Shown piece by piece: positions 16,691 to 24,360 of a DNA stretch of 37,169 bases. Each line of letters starts with the position of its first letter. Positions within the stretch are counted from its first letter, which is position 1. Under the pieces are notes generated by a model that searched no databases, was not told the DNA's origin, and worked only from the letters and a program-made list of their open reading frames with translations. The translations under genes were made by a program, and so were the position numbers. Origin of the DNA: Roseiflexus sp. (lineage in GTDB: Bacteria > Chloroflexota > Chloroflexia > Chloroflexales > Roseiflexaceae); contig JANXAL010000073.1 in the NCBI GenBank assembly GCA_025062325.1, positions 1 to 37,169 on the forward strand, written 5' to 3'.

Positions 16691-17023
16691 ATGAGTGCTG
16701 AGCAGAATAAGCGTCGCCGTCGGACGACGTATATCTGGAAGCCTGAGATGATCCGCGCGTTGCGAGAACATATGGATCTGACCCAACGTGAACTTGCCGA
16801 TCTGCTGGAAGTGCGGCAACAGACCATTAGCGAGTGGGAGACTGGTTTGCATACGCCGCACCGTTCAACGCAGAAGACGTTGACGATGGTCGCAGAGCGC
16901 GCGGGTTTTCCCTATCTGCCTAAGACGTCTGAAACTCCTGCTGATAGCGATAGCTCGCAGCAGAATGGGGAGGAAACCGCAGGGCGCGTCAATGCCGATG
17001 CGGCAGATTCGAGCGGCGCTTGA
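16691..17023 (+). CDS. XRE-family helix-turn-helix regulator
   Basis: 110 residues. After a basic N-terminus (NKRRRRTTYIWKPE) comes a Cro/C1-type helix-turn-helix, MIRALREHMDLTQRELADLLEVRQQTISEWETG in parts, residues about 20-52. A short acidic, Ser-rich tail follows (DSDSSQQNGEE) that is probably disordered. I chose ATG 16691 because GGAGGGGAGAG is immediately upstream. The small size with no effector domain suggests a DNA-binding protein controlling nearby genes. Its stop codon overlaps the -35 of the promoter at 17020-17048, which points to local control of the next gene. Confidence 0.88.
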   Translation: MSAEQNKRRRRTTYIWKPEMIRALREHMDLTQRELADLLEVRQQTISEWETGLHTPHRSTQKTLTMVAERAGFPYLPKTSETPADSDSSQQNGEETAGRVNADAADSSGA

Positions 17024-17048
17024 CGTTTACACGTTTTCGTGTTAGAAT
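17020..17048 (+). promoter_or_regulatory. Consensus promoter TTGACG-17-TAGAAT with an operator in the spacer
   Basis: -35 TTGACG at 17020-17025 overlaps the stop of the XRE gene; -10 TAGAAT is at 17043-17048; the spacer is exactly 17 bases. The spacer carries the hyphenated palindrome ACACG-TTTT-CGTGT at 17029-17042, so a protein bound there would block RNA polymerase directly. Confidence 0.65.
17029..17042. promoter_or_regulatory. Palindrome ACACG-TTTT-CGTGT (operator copy 1)
   Basis: A 14-base hyphenated palindrome lying wholly inside the promoter spacer. It is the exact reverse complement of copy 2 at 17101-17114. Confidence 0.6.
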
Positions 17049-17058
17049 AATCCTAAGC

Positions 17059-17089
17059 AAGAAGGACGCCTCAATAGCGTCCTTCTTTT
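17059..17089 (+). terminator. Strong intrinsic terminator
   Basis: AAGAAGGACGC (17059-17069) pairs perfectly with GCGTCCTTCTT (17077-17087) around a 7-base loop, followed by TT. It lies after the XRE gene and could end its transcript. It also lies a few bases after the expected start of the 17020 promoter, so it would attenuate transcription of the small HTH gene at 17124. Confidence 0.85.
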
Positions 17090-17100
17090 GTACCAGTTTT

Positions 17101-17114
17101 ACACGAAAACGTGT
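17101..17114. promoter_or_regulatory. Palindrome ACACG-AAAA-CGTGT (operator copy 2)
   Basis: An exact inverted copy of 17029-17042, placed just before the GGAG ribosome site of the gene starting at 17124. The two copies can also pair with each other over 14 bases, enclosing the terminator. Confidence 0.6.
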
Positions 17115-17123
17115 GGAGTTGCC

Positions 17124-17435
17124 ATGCCGCGTCGTCTTTCTCTGCCATGCGACCGTCTCCGCGTCCTGTACGAAGAGGGCGCCACCACTACTGCGCTGGC
17201 GCGTCTGTATCGCTGCAATCCGGCCACCATTGCGCGCTATTTGCGGCAGTGCGGCGTGGTTTTGCGTAGCGGGCGCTTTACCGCCAAACCATTCGACGAA
17301 GCGCTCTTCCGTCGTCTGTACCTTGAGGAACGCCTGCCACTCGCTCGCATCGCCGCTGCGCTGAATGTCTCGGTCAGCACTGTCGGAAATTGGCGGCGGC
17401 GGCTGGGCATTCCGCCGCGCAGGCGTCGGGCATGA
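17124..17435 (+). CDS. Small protein with two tandem helix-turn-helix units
   Basis: 103 residues, ATG 17124 with GGAG six bases upstream. The protein is almost entirely two similar HTH units: residues about 8-47 (LRVLYEEGATTTALARLY.. ATIARYLRQCGVVLRS) and about 55-97 (FRRLYLEERLPLARIAAAL.. STVGNWRRRLGIPPRR). Each has the resolvase/Hin-like pattern of a first helix, an xALARxY turn and a recognition helix ending in LRxxG. It is very basic at the C-terminus. No catalytic or ligand domain is seen. It should bind DNA, perhaps the flanking ACACG palindromes. It is convergent with the membrane protein gene to its right. I know no named family for this exact arrangement. Confidence 0.78.
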   Translation: MPRRLSLPCDRLRVLYEEGATTTALARLYRCNPATIARYLRQCGVVLRSGRFTAKPFDEALFRRLYLEERLPLARIAAALNVSVSTVGNWRRRLGIPPRRRRA

Positions 17436-17466
17436 GTCCCCCGTGGCGAAGCGCCGCGCCCGACTC
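17434..17466. terminator. Hairpin between convergent genes
   Basis: Outer arms GAGTC (17434-17438) / GACTC (17462-17466) and inner arms GGCG (17445-17448) / CGCC (17452-17455) form a branched hairpin starting at the stop codon of the HTH gene, followed by TTGCTGG..TTCTTC. It is a moderate candidate for a terminator in the + direction. Confidence 0.4.
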
Positions 17467-17473
17467 TTGCTGG

Positions 17474-18865
17474 TCATTCTTCTGGGTATGGGATAATATA
17501 TGCGCCCGTGCAGCGCTCGTCTGTCTGCGCATCGTCAAGGAATGCGTGGACAACGTAATTGGGGAAGCGCACTTGGTTAAGGGTCGGAAACGCGTTGCGG
17601 AACACATAGGCGTGATGCAGGTGATCCGGCAACCCGGTCACGCATGCCGTCGCGCCTAACGGAACATCCGCCAGAGCATCGTCCAGCCAAACGATAGCGC
17701 GTTTCATCTCGTCACCTGCCTGGCGCCACCAGAACGCCCGGTACGATGCGACTCCCGCATGCGTCCCGATCAGCAGGATCAGCGCCGCAACGCACCACAG
17801 ACGTCGCCGGTCAGCCGCCTTCCAGATCGTTCCCCAGAGCACCGCAATCAGCCAGGCGGTCCCGATCGTCGCCATAAACGCTGTGCGACCGGTGGCGGTC
17901 AGGACGACCGGGTACAATGCGATGACGCTCCACGACGCGGCGAACAGCAGGATGCGCGTCTGGCGCCGGGGGATGGTCCTGTGCGACGTGCGAAACAACC
18001 ATCCCATGATGCCCAGCGCGAACGCTGCAGCGGACAGCGTGGCGAGCGGCAGCGCCGGTTGCTGTTGCCATAGCGGGAGGGATGTCAGGTAGCCATAGTT
18101 GTCTGGCAGGGCGAACAGCCCGACTGCCAGATAATATGCAAGGTTAATGGCTATTCTGAAAGGATCGATGTCAACGGGGTAAGGCGAACCGATCCAGAAG
18201 CGAAAGGCGATGAACACGCCCTGGATCGCCAGCAGCGGCGCGACCGGCGTGAGGCGTCGGAGGCGTTCGCGGCGCGTCTGCTCGCTAGTGTCGAGCAGAT
18301 CATAGACAGCGAGCGCAACCGGCAGGAAAATAGCGGTTTCTTTCGCGCCAATCGCAAACAGGTAGCACACGATAGTCAATGCGTAATGGATGCCCGGCGA
18401 TGAGGAAGCGCGGAACGCCAGATAACTCCGCAGACCAAGGAGAACAAACACCCCTGCCAGCAGTTCGTTCGACGCCGAGATCCACAGCACCGGCTCGGCG
18501 TGCGCTCCGTGAACGCCAAAGAGAGCGGCAGCCAGCGCGCCGATGTCAGTACGCCGCGTCAACGCGCCGATGATGTCGGCAACCAGCACGGCGACTGCCA
18601 GATAGAGCACGAAGGCGACAATGTGATACCCGAGCGCCTCGAAGCCGAAGAATTGGGCGCAGGCGCCGACGAAGAGGTCGAATGCTGGACGGTACCAACC
18701 GCCGTGTGGGGCAGTGAGCAGCATAGGCAGATCCCGGATCGACAGATCCAGGTTGCGCTGGATCACTGCCCAATCGTCAGCCAGAGGCGCATTGGTAAAG
18801 CCTGGAAGATAGATGGAAGAGGCCGCAAGGGATGCGAATGTGAACAGGAGCAGGCGATGGATCAT
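17474..18865 (-). CDS. Polytopic membrane protein, GT-C glycosyltransferase-like
   Basis: 463 residues with roughly ten hydrophobic segments. The N-terminal helix is followed at once by an extracytoplasmic loop with PLADDWAVI (Asp30, Asp31), the placing of the acidic motif in GT-C glycosyltransferases that use lipid-linked sugars. HGGWYRPAFDL and the ALFGVHGAHAEPVLWISASNELLA segment resemble the bacterial TMTC/ArnT-like mannosyltransferase group. The C-terminal part after about 400 is a soluble domain. I chose ATG 18865, which has AGGA upstream and does not overlap the neighbouring gene. Probable role: glycosylation of a protein or lipid at the cell surface; substrate unknown. It lies 16 bases after the small membrane protein gene, with which it is probably cotranscribed. 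Confidence 0.75.
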   Translation of the reverse strand: MIHRLLLFTFASLAASSIYLPGFTNAPLADDWAVIQRNLDLSIRDLPMLLTAPHGGWYRPAFDLFVGACAQFFGFEALGYHIVAFVLYLAVAVLVADIIGALTRRTDIGALAAALFGVHGAHAEPVLWISASNELLAGVFVLLGLRSYLAFRASSSPGIHYALTIVCYLFAIGAKETAIFLPVALAVYDLLDTSEQTRRERLRRLTPVAPLLAIQGVFIAFRFWIGSPYPVDIDPFRIAINLAYYLAVGLFALPDNYGYLTSLPLWQQQPALPLATLSAAAFALGIMGWLFRTSHRTIPRRQTRILLFAASWSVIALYPVVLTATGRTAFMATIGTAWLIAVLWGTIWKAADRRRLWCVAALILLIGTHAGVASYRAFWWRQAGDEMKRAIVWLDDALADVPLGATACVTGLPDHLHHAYVFRNAFPTLNQVRFPNYVVHAFLDDAQTDERCTGAYIIPYPEE

Positions 18866-18881
18866 GCCACGTCCTGTGCGG

Positions 18882-19310
18882 CTATGCCCTGCGCGCCAGA
18901 ACATTCAGGACGCCGAGAAACACGACTGCCGCCACGACGTGGAAAACAATCAGGATTAGATAATCTGTTCCAGTCCCTCCCATAGGCATCGCCGATGGGT
19001 TGGCGGCTCCCGCCAGGTTGGGAATGAGTGACACAAAGAACGCAATGACGCCGATGATATTGTAGGTTCGGAGCGGATTGGCGGCGACGCGATTGACCAC
19101 TGCTAGCACGCCGACGCCGATCAGCGTGAACAGCAGCGTGAAGGTAATGATTGGTCCGAACGTGAATGGCATGAAATCAGGCGACAGCGGCACAATCGCG
19201 CCGAGGATCAGACGGGCGATAACATTCGCCACAACCGCCGCCGCTACCGCTGCACCGCCTGCTTTGAGCAGCGTTGCATTCGAAAGACGGGCATGTGCGA
19301 TCACGGACAT
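18882..19310 (-). CDS. Small four-helix membrane protein (DUF6069-like)
   Basis: 142 residues with four membrane helices at about 16-38, 52-75, 84-103 and 115-138. The wording PLSPDFMPFTFGPIITFT and FFVSLIPNLAGA fits a family of small actinobacterial and Chloroflexi membrane proteins that I recall as DUF6069; this assignment is from memory. No catalytic residues stand out. Function unknown. It is the first gene of a leftward pair with the GT-C-like protein and could be a helper, but the pairing alone does not show it. Confidence 0.7.
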   Translation of the reverse strand: MSVIAHARLSNATLLKAGGAAVAAAVVANVIARLILGAIVPLSPDFMPFTFGPIITFTLLFTLIGVGVLAVVNRVAANPLRTYNIIGVIAFFVSLIPNLAGAANPSAMPMGGTGTDYLILIVFHVVAAVVFLGVLNVLARRA

Positions 19311-19746
19311 ACTGCAGGCTCCCCAGTAATCTCAATACAGATGAACAGAATGCGAACTAAAGTCGTCTACCCGCCCATTATAGCAGACTCTGGTCGCGGT
19401 CTCAGTCTAGCTCCAACACCTCAATACGTTTCCCTAGAGGCGTGGGATTGCAGTTGAAGGCAGAAAGTTGAACGTCCCTGGCGCCTGATAGGGACGCGGA
19501 TTCGCACTGTGGTCGTGGGCGCGATTCGGCGTGAGGGGGACACAGATTCACACGGATACGACGGATGTTTACGGATTCGGTTTATGGCGGAGAGCGATCA
19601 ATCATTCGTCCCAATCCGTGGGCGTCTATGCGCTCCCACGTCTGCACGACCTCCTCCGCCGCGCGTGTTGTGATTGCCCCGCTGTATCATGTATGGTATG
19701 ATGACGCAGAGCGGCATGCGGTGCACATACTTCTAGGAGGACGGTC
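19311..19746. other. Gene-free region between divergent genes
   Basis: 436 bases with no convincing gene. Around 19535-19580 the sequence GGGGGACACAGATTCACACGGATACGACGGAT looks like a decayed dispersed repeat that I associate with intergenic DNA in this group. The right end holds the promoter of the aldehyde dehydrogenase gene. Nothing else was recognised. Confidence 0.5.
19674..19702 (+). promoter_or_regulatory. Promoter TTGCCC-17-TATGAT for the aldehyde dehydrogenase gene
   Basis: -35 TTGCCC at 19674-19679 and -10 TATGAT at 19697-19702 with a 17-base spacer. An inverted repeat ATCAT-GTATGGT-ATGAT (about 19687-19703) covers the -10, which could be an operator. Confidence 0.5.
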
Positions 19747-21291
19747 ATGGACGACCACACCAATGACGATCTCCCATGCTATGGATTGTATATCAATGGA
19801 AACTGGGTTGATGCTGAAGGCGGCCTGATGCCGGTCAACGAACCGGCGCTGGGGCGGACAATGGCGTACGTGGCGCGCGGTTCGGCGGCCGACGTGGATC
19901 GCGCGGTGGCGGCAGCGCGTGAAGCGTTTGACCACGGTCCCTGGCCCCACACCCCCGGTCATGAACGCGCCCGCATCCTCAATGCCATCGCTGATCTGAT
20001 CGAGGAGCACACTGCCGAATTCGCCGAACTCGAATCGCGTAATCTCGGCGCGCCGTTGCGCAAGACCACCTTTGTCGATGTTCCCTGGTCGGTTGAGCAC
20101 CTGCGCGTGTTCGCCGAACTAGCGACGATCCATCCGTATGAGGCGCTGCCGTGGACGGACGTGCCATCGGTGAGCTGGAACTTCGTCTGGCGTGAGCCAA
20201 TCGGCGTGTGCGGGCAGATTGTGCCATGGAACTATCCGCTTCTGATGACCATCTGGAAGATTGCGCCCGCGCTGGCGGCAGGGAATACTATCGTGCTCAA
20301 ACCGGCGTCCTACACGCCGCTGACAGCTCTGATGCTGACGCGGTTGATCCACGAAGCCGGGTTGCTGCCGCGCGGCGTACTGAACGTCGTGACTGGACCG
20401 GGAGCGGAGGTTGGCGACGCACTGGCGCGGCATCCTGGCGTGGACAAGATATCATTCACCGGATCGACCGAAACCGGGCGCCACATTATGCGGCTGGCGA
20501 GCGACACGATCAAGCGTCTGACCCTTGAACTCGGCGGCAAGTCGCCAAGCATCGTGCTGCCTGATGCCGATCTCGAACTTGCCACCGACGGCGTGCTGTT
20601 CGGGGTGTTCTTTAACGGCGGGCAGAGTTGCGAGGCGGGAACGCGCTGTCTGGTGCCGGAAAGTTTGCACGACGAGTTCCTCGAGCGTCTGGTGACCCGC
20701 GCCCGCTCGCTGCGGATCGGCGATCCGCTCGATCTGGAGACCGACCTGGGTCCGCTCGTCTCTGAAGCGCAGTGCCGGGTTGTCGAGGAGTATATCGAAG
20801 TCGGCAAGCAAGAGGGAGCGCGTCTGGTGACCGGCGGCAAACGAGTGCGTGTCCCGGGTTTCGAACGCGGTCCGTTCATTGAACCGACAATCTTTACCGG
20901 AGTTCAGAACGGCACGCGCCTGGCGCAGGAAGAGATCTTCGGTCCGGTGCTGGCAGTCATTCCGTACCGCACGGTGACGGAGGCGATTGAACTGGCGAAC
21001 GCCAGCCGCTACGGCCTTGGCGCCGCCGTCTGGTCGCGCGATTTACAGGGCGCGATTGAGGTCGCCAAACGCATCCGCACCGGCACCGTCTGGATCAATG
21101 ACCACCACATCATTCTGCCGCGCGCGCCGTTCGGCGGCTATAAGCAAAGCGGCATCGGGCGCGAACACGGCATCTATGGCTTGTTGGCGTACACCGAGGT
21201 GAAGCATATCCACGTCGATCTCATGCAAAAGCGCGCCGGTCGCGTCTGGTGGGACGTGCTCATTCCGCAGCGCGAGGAGAGCGGGAGTTAA
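19747..21291 (+). CDS. NAD(P)-dependent aldehyde dehydrogenase
   Basis: 514 residues, full length for the ALDH superfamily. It oxidises an aldehyde to the acid. Catalytic Cys295 is in GGQSCEAGTR, the general base Glu261 in LELGGKSP, the oxyanion Asn162 in PWNYP, and the coenzyme site in FTGSTETG (247-254). EEIFGPVLAVIPY and the C-terminal FGGYKQSGIGREHG are also typical of the betaine-aldehyde/generic aldehyde subfamily. A strong AGGAGG site precedes the ATG. Substrate cannot be read from sequence. It stands alone with its own promoter and terminator. Confidence 0.95.
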   Translation: MDDHTNDDLPCYGLYINGNWVDAEGGLMPVNEPALGRTMAYVARGSAADVDRAVAAAREAFDHGPWPHTPGHERARILNAIADLIEEHTAEFAELESRNLGAPLRKTTFVDVPWSVEHLRVFAELATIHPYEALPWTDVPSVSWNFVWREPIGVCGQIVPWNYPLLMTIWKIAPALAAGNTIVLKPASYTPLTALMLTRLIHEAGLLPRGVLNVVTGPGAEVGDALARHPGVDKISFTGSTETGRHIMRLASDTIKRLTLELGGKSPSIVLPDADLELATDGVLFGVFFNGGQSCEAGTRCLVPESLHDEFLERLVTRARSLRIGDPLDLETDLGPLVSEAQCRVVEEYIEVGKQEGARLVTGGKRVRVPGFERGPFIEPTIFTGVQNGTRLAQEEIFGPVLAVIPYRTVTEAIELANASRYGLGAAVWSRDLQGAIEVAKRIRTGTVWINDHHIILPRAPFGGYKQSGIGREHGIYGLLAYTEVKHIHVDLMQKRAGRVWWDVLIPQREESGS

Positions 21292-21320
21292 GGATTAGAG
21301 GGTTATTTTCTGGGGCGCTT

Positions 21321-21356
21321 GAGGCGGAAAGGTTTCGCGCCTCGACGCCTCTTTTC
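21321..21356 (+). terminator. Terminator after the aldehyde dehydrogenase gene
   Basis: GAGGCG (21321-21326) can pair with CGCCTC at 21338-21343 or 21346-21351; the second choice is followed directly by TTTTCTTGTTTG. It starts 30 bases after the stop codon. Confidence 0.6.
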
Positions 21357-21624
21357 TTGTTTGTTGACGCAGTTCTTCTCTGGACTTCCGCAGGATGCGA
21401 GCGAATGGCGTCAATGCGTGAGACAGTCGAATAATTTGTCATTCGCTCATTTGCTGCCGCATTCGTTGACCTTTTCGCATATCAACGCCATTCTCCTCAC
21501 CCTCTACCAGACAACGCATGCGTGCGCGCGCCTGCGCTCGCCTTCCGACGACGCTCGCTCCCGGGGTACAGTCGTTGCACAGCAACCACTGGACACCGGG
21601 AGTGTGAAAAACTATTGCATACTA

Positions 21625-21654
21625 TTGACAAAACCTTTGCATTCATGGTAATCT
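21625..21654 (+). promoter_or_regulatory. Promoter TTGACA-18-TAATCT ahead of tetR
   Basis: Perfect -35 TTGACA at 21625-21630; -10 TAATCT at 21649-21654 after an 18-base spacer. A second -10-like TACAAT at 21679-21684 lies just past the first palindrome. The first CCGTTCGGT palindrome sits around the expected transcription start. Confidence 0.6.
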
Positions 21655-21661
21655 ATTTCTG

Positions 21662-21671
21662 ACCGTTCGGT
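21662..21671. promoter_or_regulatory. Palindrome ACCGTTCGGT (probable TetR operator, copy 1)
   Basis: A hyphenated palindrome ACCG-TT-CGGT placed at the expected start of the tetR transcript. The same core recurs at 21711-21720. The A/CCGxxCGG form resembles sites bound by TetR-family dimers. Confidence 0.55.
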
Positions 21672-21710
21672 AGAGTGGTACAATGAGGAGTGGAAAGGAG
21701 TGCGCACAAT

Positions 21711-21720
21711 TCCGTTCGGT
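21711..21720. promoter_or_regulatory. Palindrome TCCGTTCGGT (probable TetR operator, copy 2)
   Basis: Second copy of the CCGTTCGG core, 49 bases after the first and 24 bases before the tetR ATG. Two identical sites in a 60-base leader favour autoregulation of the operon. Confidence 0.55.
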
Positions 21721-21743
21721 GTGAAGAGCGCAGTTGATGATCC

Positions 21744-22367
21744 ATGCAAGATGTCATCGATGAACCAGCATATGGTCCCACTGCAGCGCGGATTCTGACG
21801 ACAGCGACCCGGCTATTCATGCAGCGCGGTTACAGTGCGGTGTCAATCAACGACATTGTGCAAGCTGCCGATGTGACCAAGCCGACGCTGTACTACCACT
21901 TTACCGATAAGGAAGAGCTGTTTGTGCTGGTTGCGATCCATATGCTGGCAGCAATGCACGCAATGATGCGGCGCGCAATCGCTGATCAGCCCGACACGCG
22001 CGGTCGTCTGGTTGCGCTGGCGCAGGTGCTGCTCCACGAGCCAAACAGCGATACGCGCATGATGCGGCATCAGGCGCGAGAGCACCTGAGTCCAGAACGT
22101 CAGCGTCGTCTGGCTGAGGCGTTCAAACGCTACATGGTCGACCCGCTGCGCGATGTGATGCAACAGGGGCTCGACAGCGGCGAACTGGCAGGGCATAGCG
22201 CCGATGATCTGGCAATGCTGTTCCTCGGACTGATGGAAGGGTTCCAGCGCCAGACAGCGCCGCCGGTTGAACCTGAGCATAGCGACGTGTATCGGGCCAT
22301 CTCGACTGACCGTTTCTCTGCCGATACGCTGGTCGATCTCTTCCTCTACGGCGCTGCCGCACGCTAG
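21744..22367 (+). CDS. TetR/AcrR-family transcriptional repressor
   Basis: 207 residues. The N-terminal DNA-binding domain is clear: AARILTTATRLFMQRGYSAV (14-33), then ININDIVQ-type and KPTLYYHFTDKEEL (46-59), the recognition helix signature of the family. The rest is the helical ligand-binding domain, which varies with the effector. It is the first gene of an apparent operon with a membrane-fusion protein, ABC ATPase and permease, so it most likely represses efflux until a compound binds. Paired CCGTTCGGT palindromes upstream are the probable operators. A hairpin at 22466-22517 separates it from the transport genes. Confidence 0.93.
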   Translation: MQDVIDEPAYGPTAARILTTATRLFMQRGYSAVSINDIVQAADVTKPTLYYHFTDKEELFVLVAIHMLAAMHAMMRRAIADQPDTRGRLVALAQVLLHEPNSDTRMMRHQAREHLSPERQRRLAEAFKRYMVDPLRDVMQQGLDSGELAGHSADDLAMLFLGLMEGFQRQTAPPVEPEHSDVYRAISTDRFSADTLVDLFLYGAAAR

Positions 22368-22465
22368 ACTGGCTGCTACCGGAATATTGTTCCGAGTTGC
22401 CTTCCTGCAATTTCTGCGGGAGGGTAGGATGCTTGTTGTTGAAAAAGCTTCTCGAGAGGGCTGCG

Positions 22466-22517
22466 AAGACGCAAGGGTGCGTCTGTGCGACAGCAAAACT
22501 TCGCACCTTCGCGTCTT
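22466..22517 (+). terminator. Hairpin with T-rich tail between tetR and the efflux genes
   Basis: AAGACGCAAGGGTGCG (22466-22481) pairs imperfectly with CGCACCTTCGCGTCTT (22502-22517), followed by TCTTTCTTTCTAAC. It could act as a partial terminator or attenuator that lowers expression of the downstream transporter. The same GACGCGAAGG-type sequence appears near 650-675, so it may instead be a dispersed repeat. Confidence 0.45.
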
Positions 22518-22557
22518 TCTTTCTAACTGAGACATAAGGCGAAAGGAGAAGAGATCT

Positions 22558-24321
22558 GTGACTTCTGTTCCACAGGCGAAACCTGGTGTACGTCTTCCCC
22601 GTCCTTCTCTGCCGGTGATCATCGCTGCAGTGTTAGTTGTCGCTGTAATCGCTACCCTTGTTGTGCCACGGTTGGCGGGCGGCAGCGTCGATCCGCTTCG
22701 CGGCGGCACGCCGGTTGCCGTCACCCGTGAGACGCTCATTGCTGGCATCAGCGCCACCGGGCGCATCGAGCCGCGTCAGGAAGCGGCGCTTGGTTTCACC
22801 ATTCCCGGTCGAGTCGCCGATGTCCTGGTCGCTGAGGGCGATCTGGTGCAGGCTGGCGCCCCACTGATCCGCCTCGACAGCCGCGAGGCGGAAGCGCAGG
22901 TCGCATCAGCGCGCGCAGCGCTGGCTCAGGCGGAAGCTGACCTGCAGCAGTTGCAGGAGGGCGCAACGCCCGAAGAGATCGCTCAAGCGCGGGCGCAGGT
23001 CGAAGCTGCACGCGGCGCACTGGCGCAGACTGCTGGCAGTGTAACTGAAGCTGACATCGCTGCTGCGCGCGCTCGCGTCGAGGAGGCGCGTGCACGCCTG
23101 AACGCGCTTCAAGGAGCGCCGAATAACGATCAGTTGACAGCAGCGCGCGCGGCGCTCATCGAGGCGCAAGCGGCGCTTGAGCGGCAACGCAGCGCCCTGG
23201 CTGCCGCCAAACTCGATGCAGAACGCCAGGTATTCGAGCGCGCCAACCGTTTGCGCGATGCCCAGACCGCCTTCGCTGCAGCACGCGATAATCTGGCGCG
23301 CGTTGAAGCGGACGGCAAGGATCCACTGACCGGCGCGCCGCTCACCGAGGCGGGCAAGCGCGCCTATGCCGATGCGTTCGCGCAGGCGGAGCGCGCTCTG
23401 CAGGACGCAGAAATGGCGCTCAATCAGGCGCGTATCGCCTATGAGACAGCGCGCCAGAATGAGATTAGCGGTCTGGCGGAAGCCGAGGCGCGCGTAGCGA
23501 CCGCACAGGCGAACCTCGATGCTCTACTCAACCCCAACCCTGACCGGATTGCTGCCGCGCGCGCCGCGCTGGCGCAGGCGGAAGCCGACCTTGCCAGACT
23601 GCTTGGCGAGCAACGTCGGGGTGCGCTGGCGGCGCAACGGGCGAATCTCGCCGCTGCGGAAGCCAACTTGGCACGCCTGACCGCCGATCCGCGCGCAACT
23701 GACCTCGCACGTGCGCAGGCGCGGGTGGAGCAGGCGAAGGCGCAGCTCGAGCTGGCGCAGATCCGGCTGGACGATACGACCCTGAAAGCGCCATTCACCG
23801 GCGTGGTGGCGCGTATCAATGTAGCGCCTGGTGAACAGGTCGGTCAGAACCCCGTGCTGACGCTAATCGATATCAGTCGTTTCAATGTGACGGTAACAGT
23901 CGATGAAGTTGACGTGGCGCGCGTCGCACCCGGTCAGGAAGTCGAGGTCCTGATCGAAGCTCTCGGTCCGCCGCCGCTGATAGGTCGCGTGCAGCGCATC
24001 TCGCCGCAGGCGACGAACGAACGCAACGTTACTGCGTATGAGGTGGAACTCGAAGTGACTCCCGGCGAACGTCCGGTGCGCTCTGGGATGACAGCGAGCG
24101 CCACGATTATCACGGCGAAGCGCGAGAATGCGCTTAGCGTTCCGGTTCAGGCGATCCGCGAAGAGAATGGCGTGACGGTTGTGGATGTGGTCGTCGCCAA
24201 TAACGGGCGCACCACGCTGGTTGCGCAGCCGGTCGAGGTTGGCATCCGTGCCGGCGACCGGGTCGAGATCGTGAGCGGATTGCAGGAAGGGCAACAGGTC
24301 CTGTTGCCCGGCGGTCGATGA
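22558..24321 (+). CDS. HlyD/MacA-type membrane-fusion (periplasmic adaptor-like) protein
   Basis: 587 residues, long for the family. One N-terminal membrane helix (19-38), then the first lipoyl half (GFTIPGRVADVLVAEGDLVQAGAPLIRLD), a very long Ala/Gln/Glu-rich coiled coil (about 110-395, with AQARAQVEAARGAL-like heptads), the second lipoyl half (DTTLKAPFTGVVARINVAPGEQV), and beta-barrel and membrane-proximal domains to the end. Start GTG 22558 has AAAGGAGAAG upstream. It links an ABC pump to the outside. It is followed by the ATPase 39 bases later. A DNA-encoded coiled coil this long normally spans to an outer-membrane channel, which this type of organism is not expected to have. Confidence 0.93.
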   Translation: MTSVPQAKPGVRLPRPSLPVIIAAVLVVAVIATLVVPRLAGGSVDPLRGGTPVAVTRETLIAGISATGRIEPRQEAALGFTIPGRVADVLVAEGDLVQAGAPLIRLDSREAEAQVASARAALAQAEADLQQLQEGATPEEIAQARAQVEAARGALAQTAGSVTEADIAAARARVEEARARLNALQGAPNNDQLTAARAALIEAQAALERQRSALAAAKLDAERQVFERANRLRDAQTAFAAARDNLARVEADGKDPLTGAPLTEAGKRAYADAFAQAERALQDAEMALNQARIAYETARQNEISGLAEAEARVATAQANLDALLNPNPDRIAAARAALAQAEADLARLLGEQRRGALAAQRANLAAAEANLARLTADPRATDLARAQARVEQAKAQLELAQIRLDDTTLKAPFTGVVARINVAPGEQVGQNPVLTLIDISRFNVTVTVDEVDVARVAPGQEVEVLIEALGPPPLIGRVQRISPQATNERNVTAYEVELEVTPGERPVRSGMTASATIITAKRENALSVPVQAIREENGVTVVDVVVANNGRTTLVAQPVEVGIRAGDRVEIVSGLQEGQQVLLPGGR

Positions 24322-24360
24322 TTGCCAGCCTCTCGCGATCCGCTTCCAGGAAGGAGATAG

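Larger units (their letters stand above)
21292..21743. other. Gene-free region with regulatory sites ahead of tetR
   Basis: 452 bases. It holds the aldehyde dehydrogenase terminator (21321-21356), two degenerate copies of the 20-bp repeat seen at 28549-28681 (21440-21459 and 21460-21479), and the promoter and paired palindromes of the TetR operon. No gene recognised. Confidence 0.55.
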
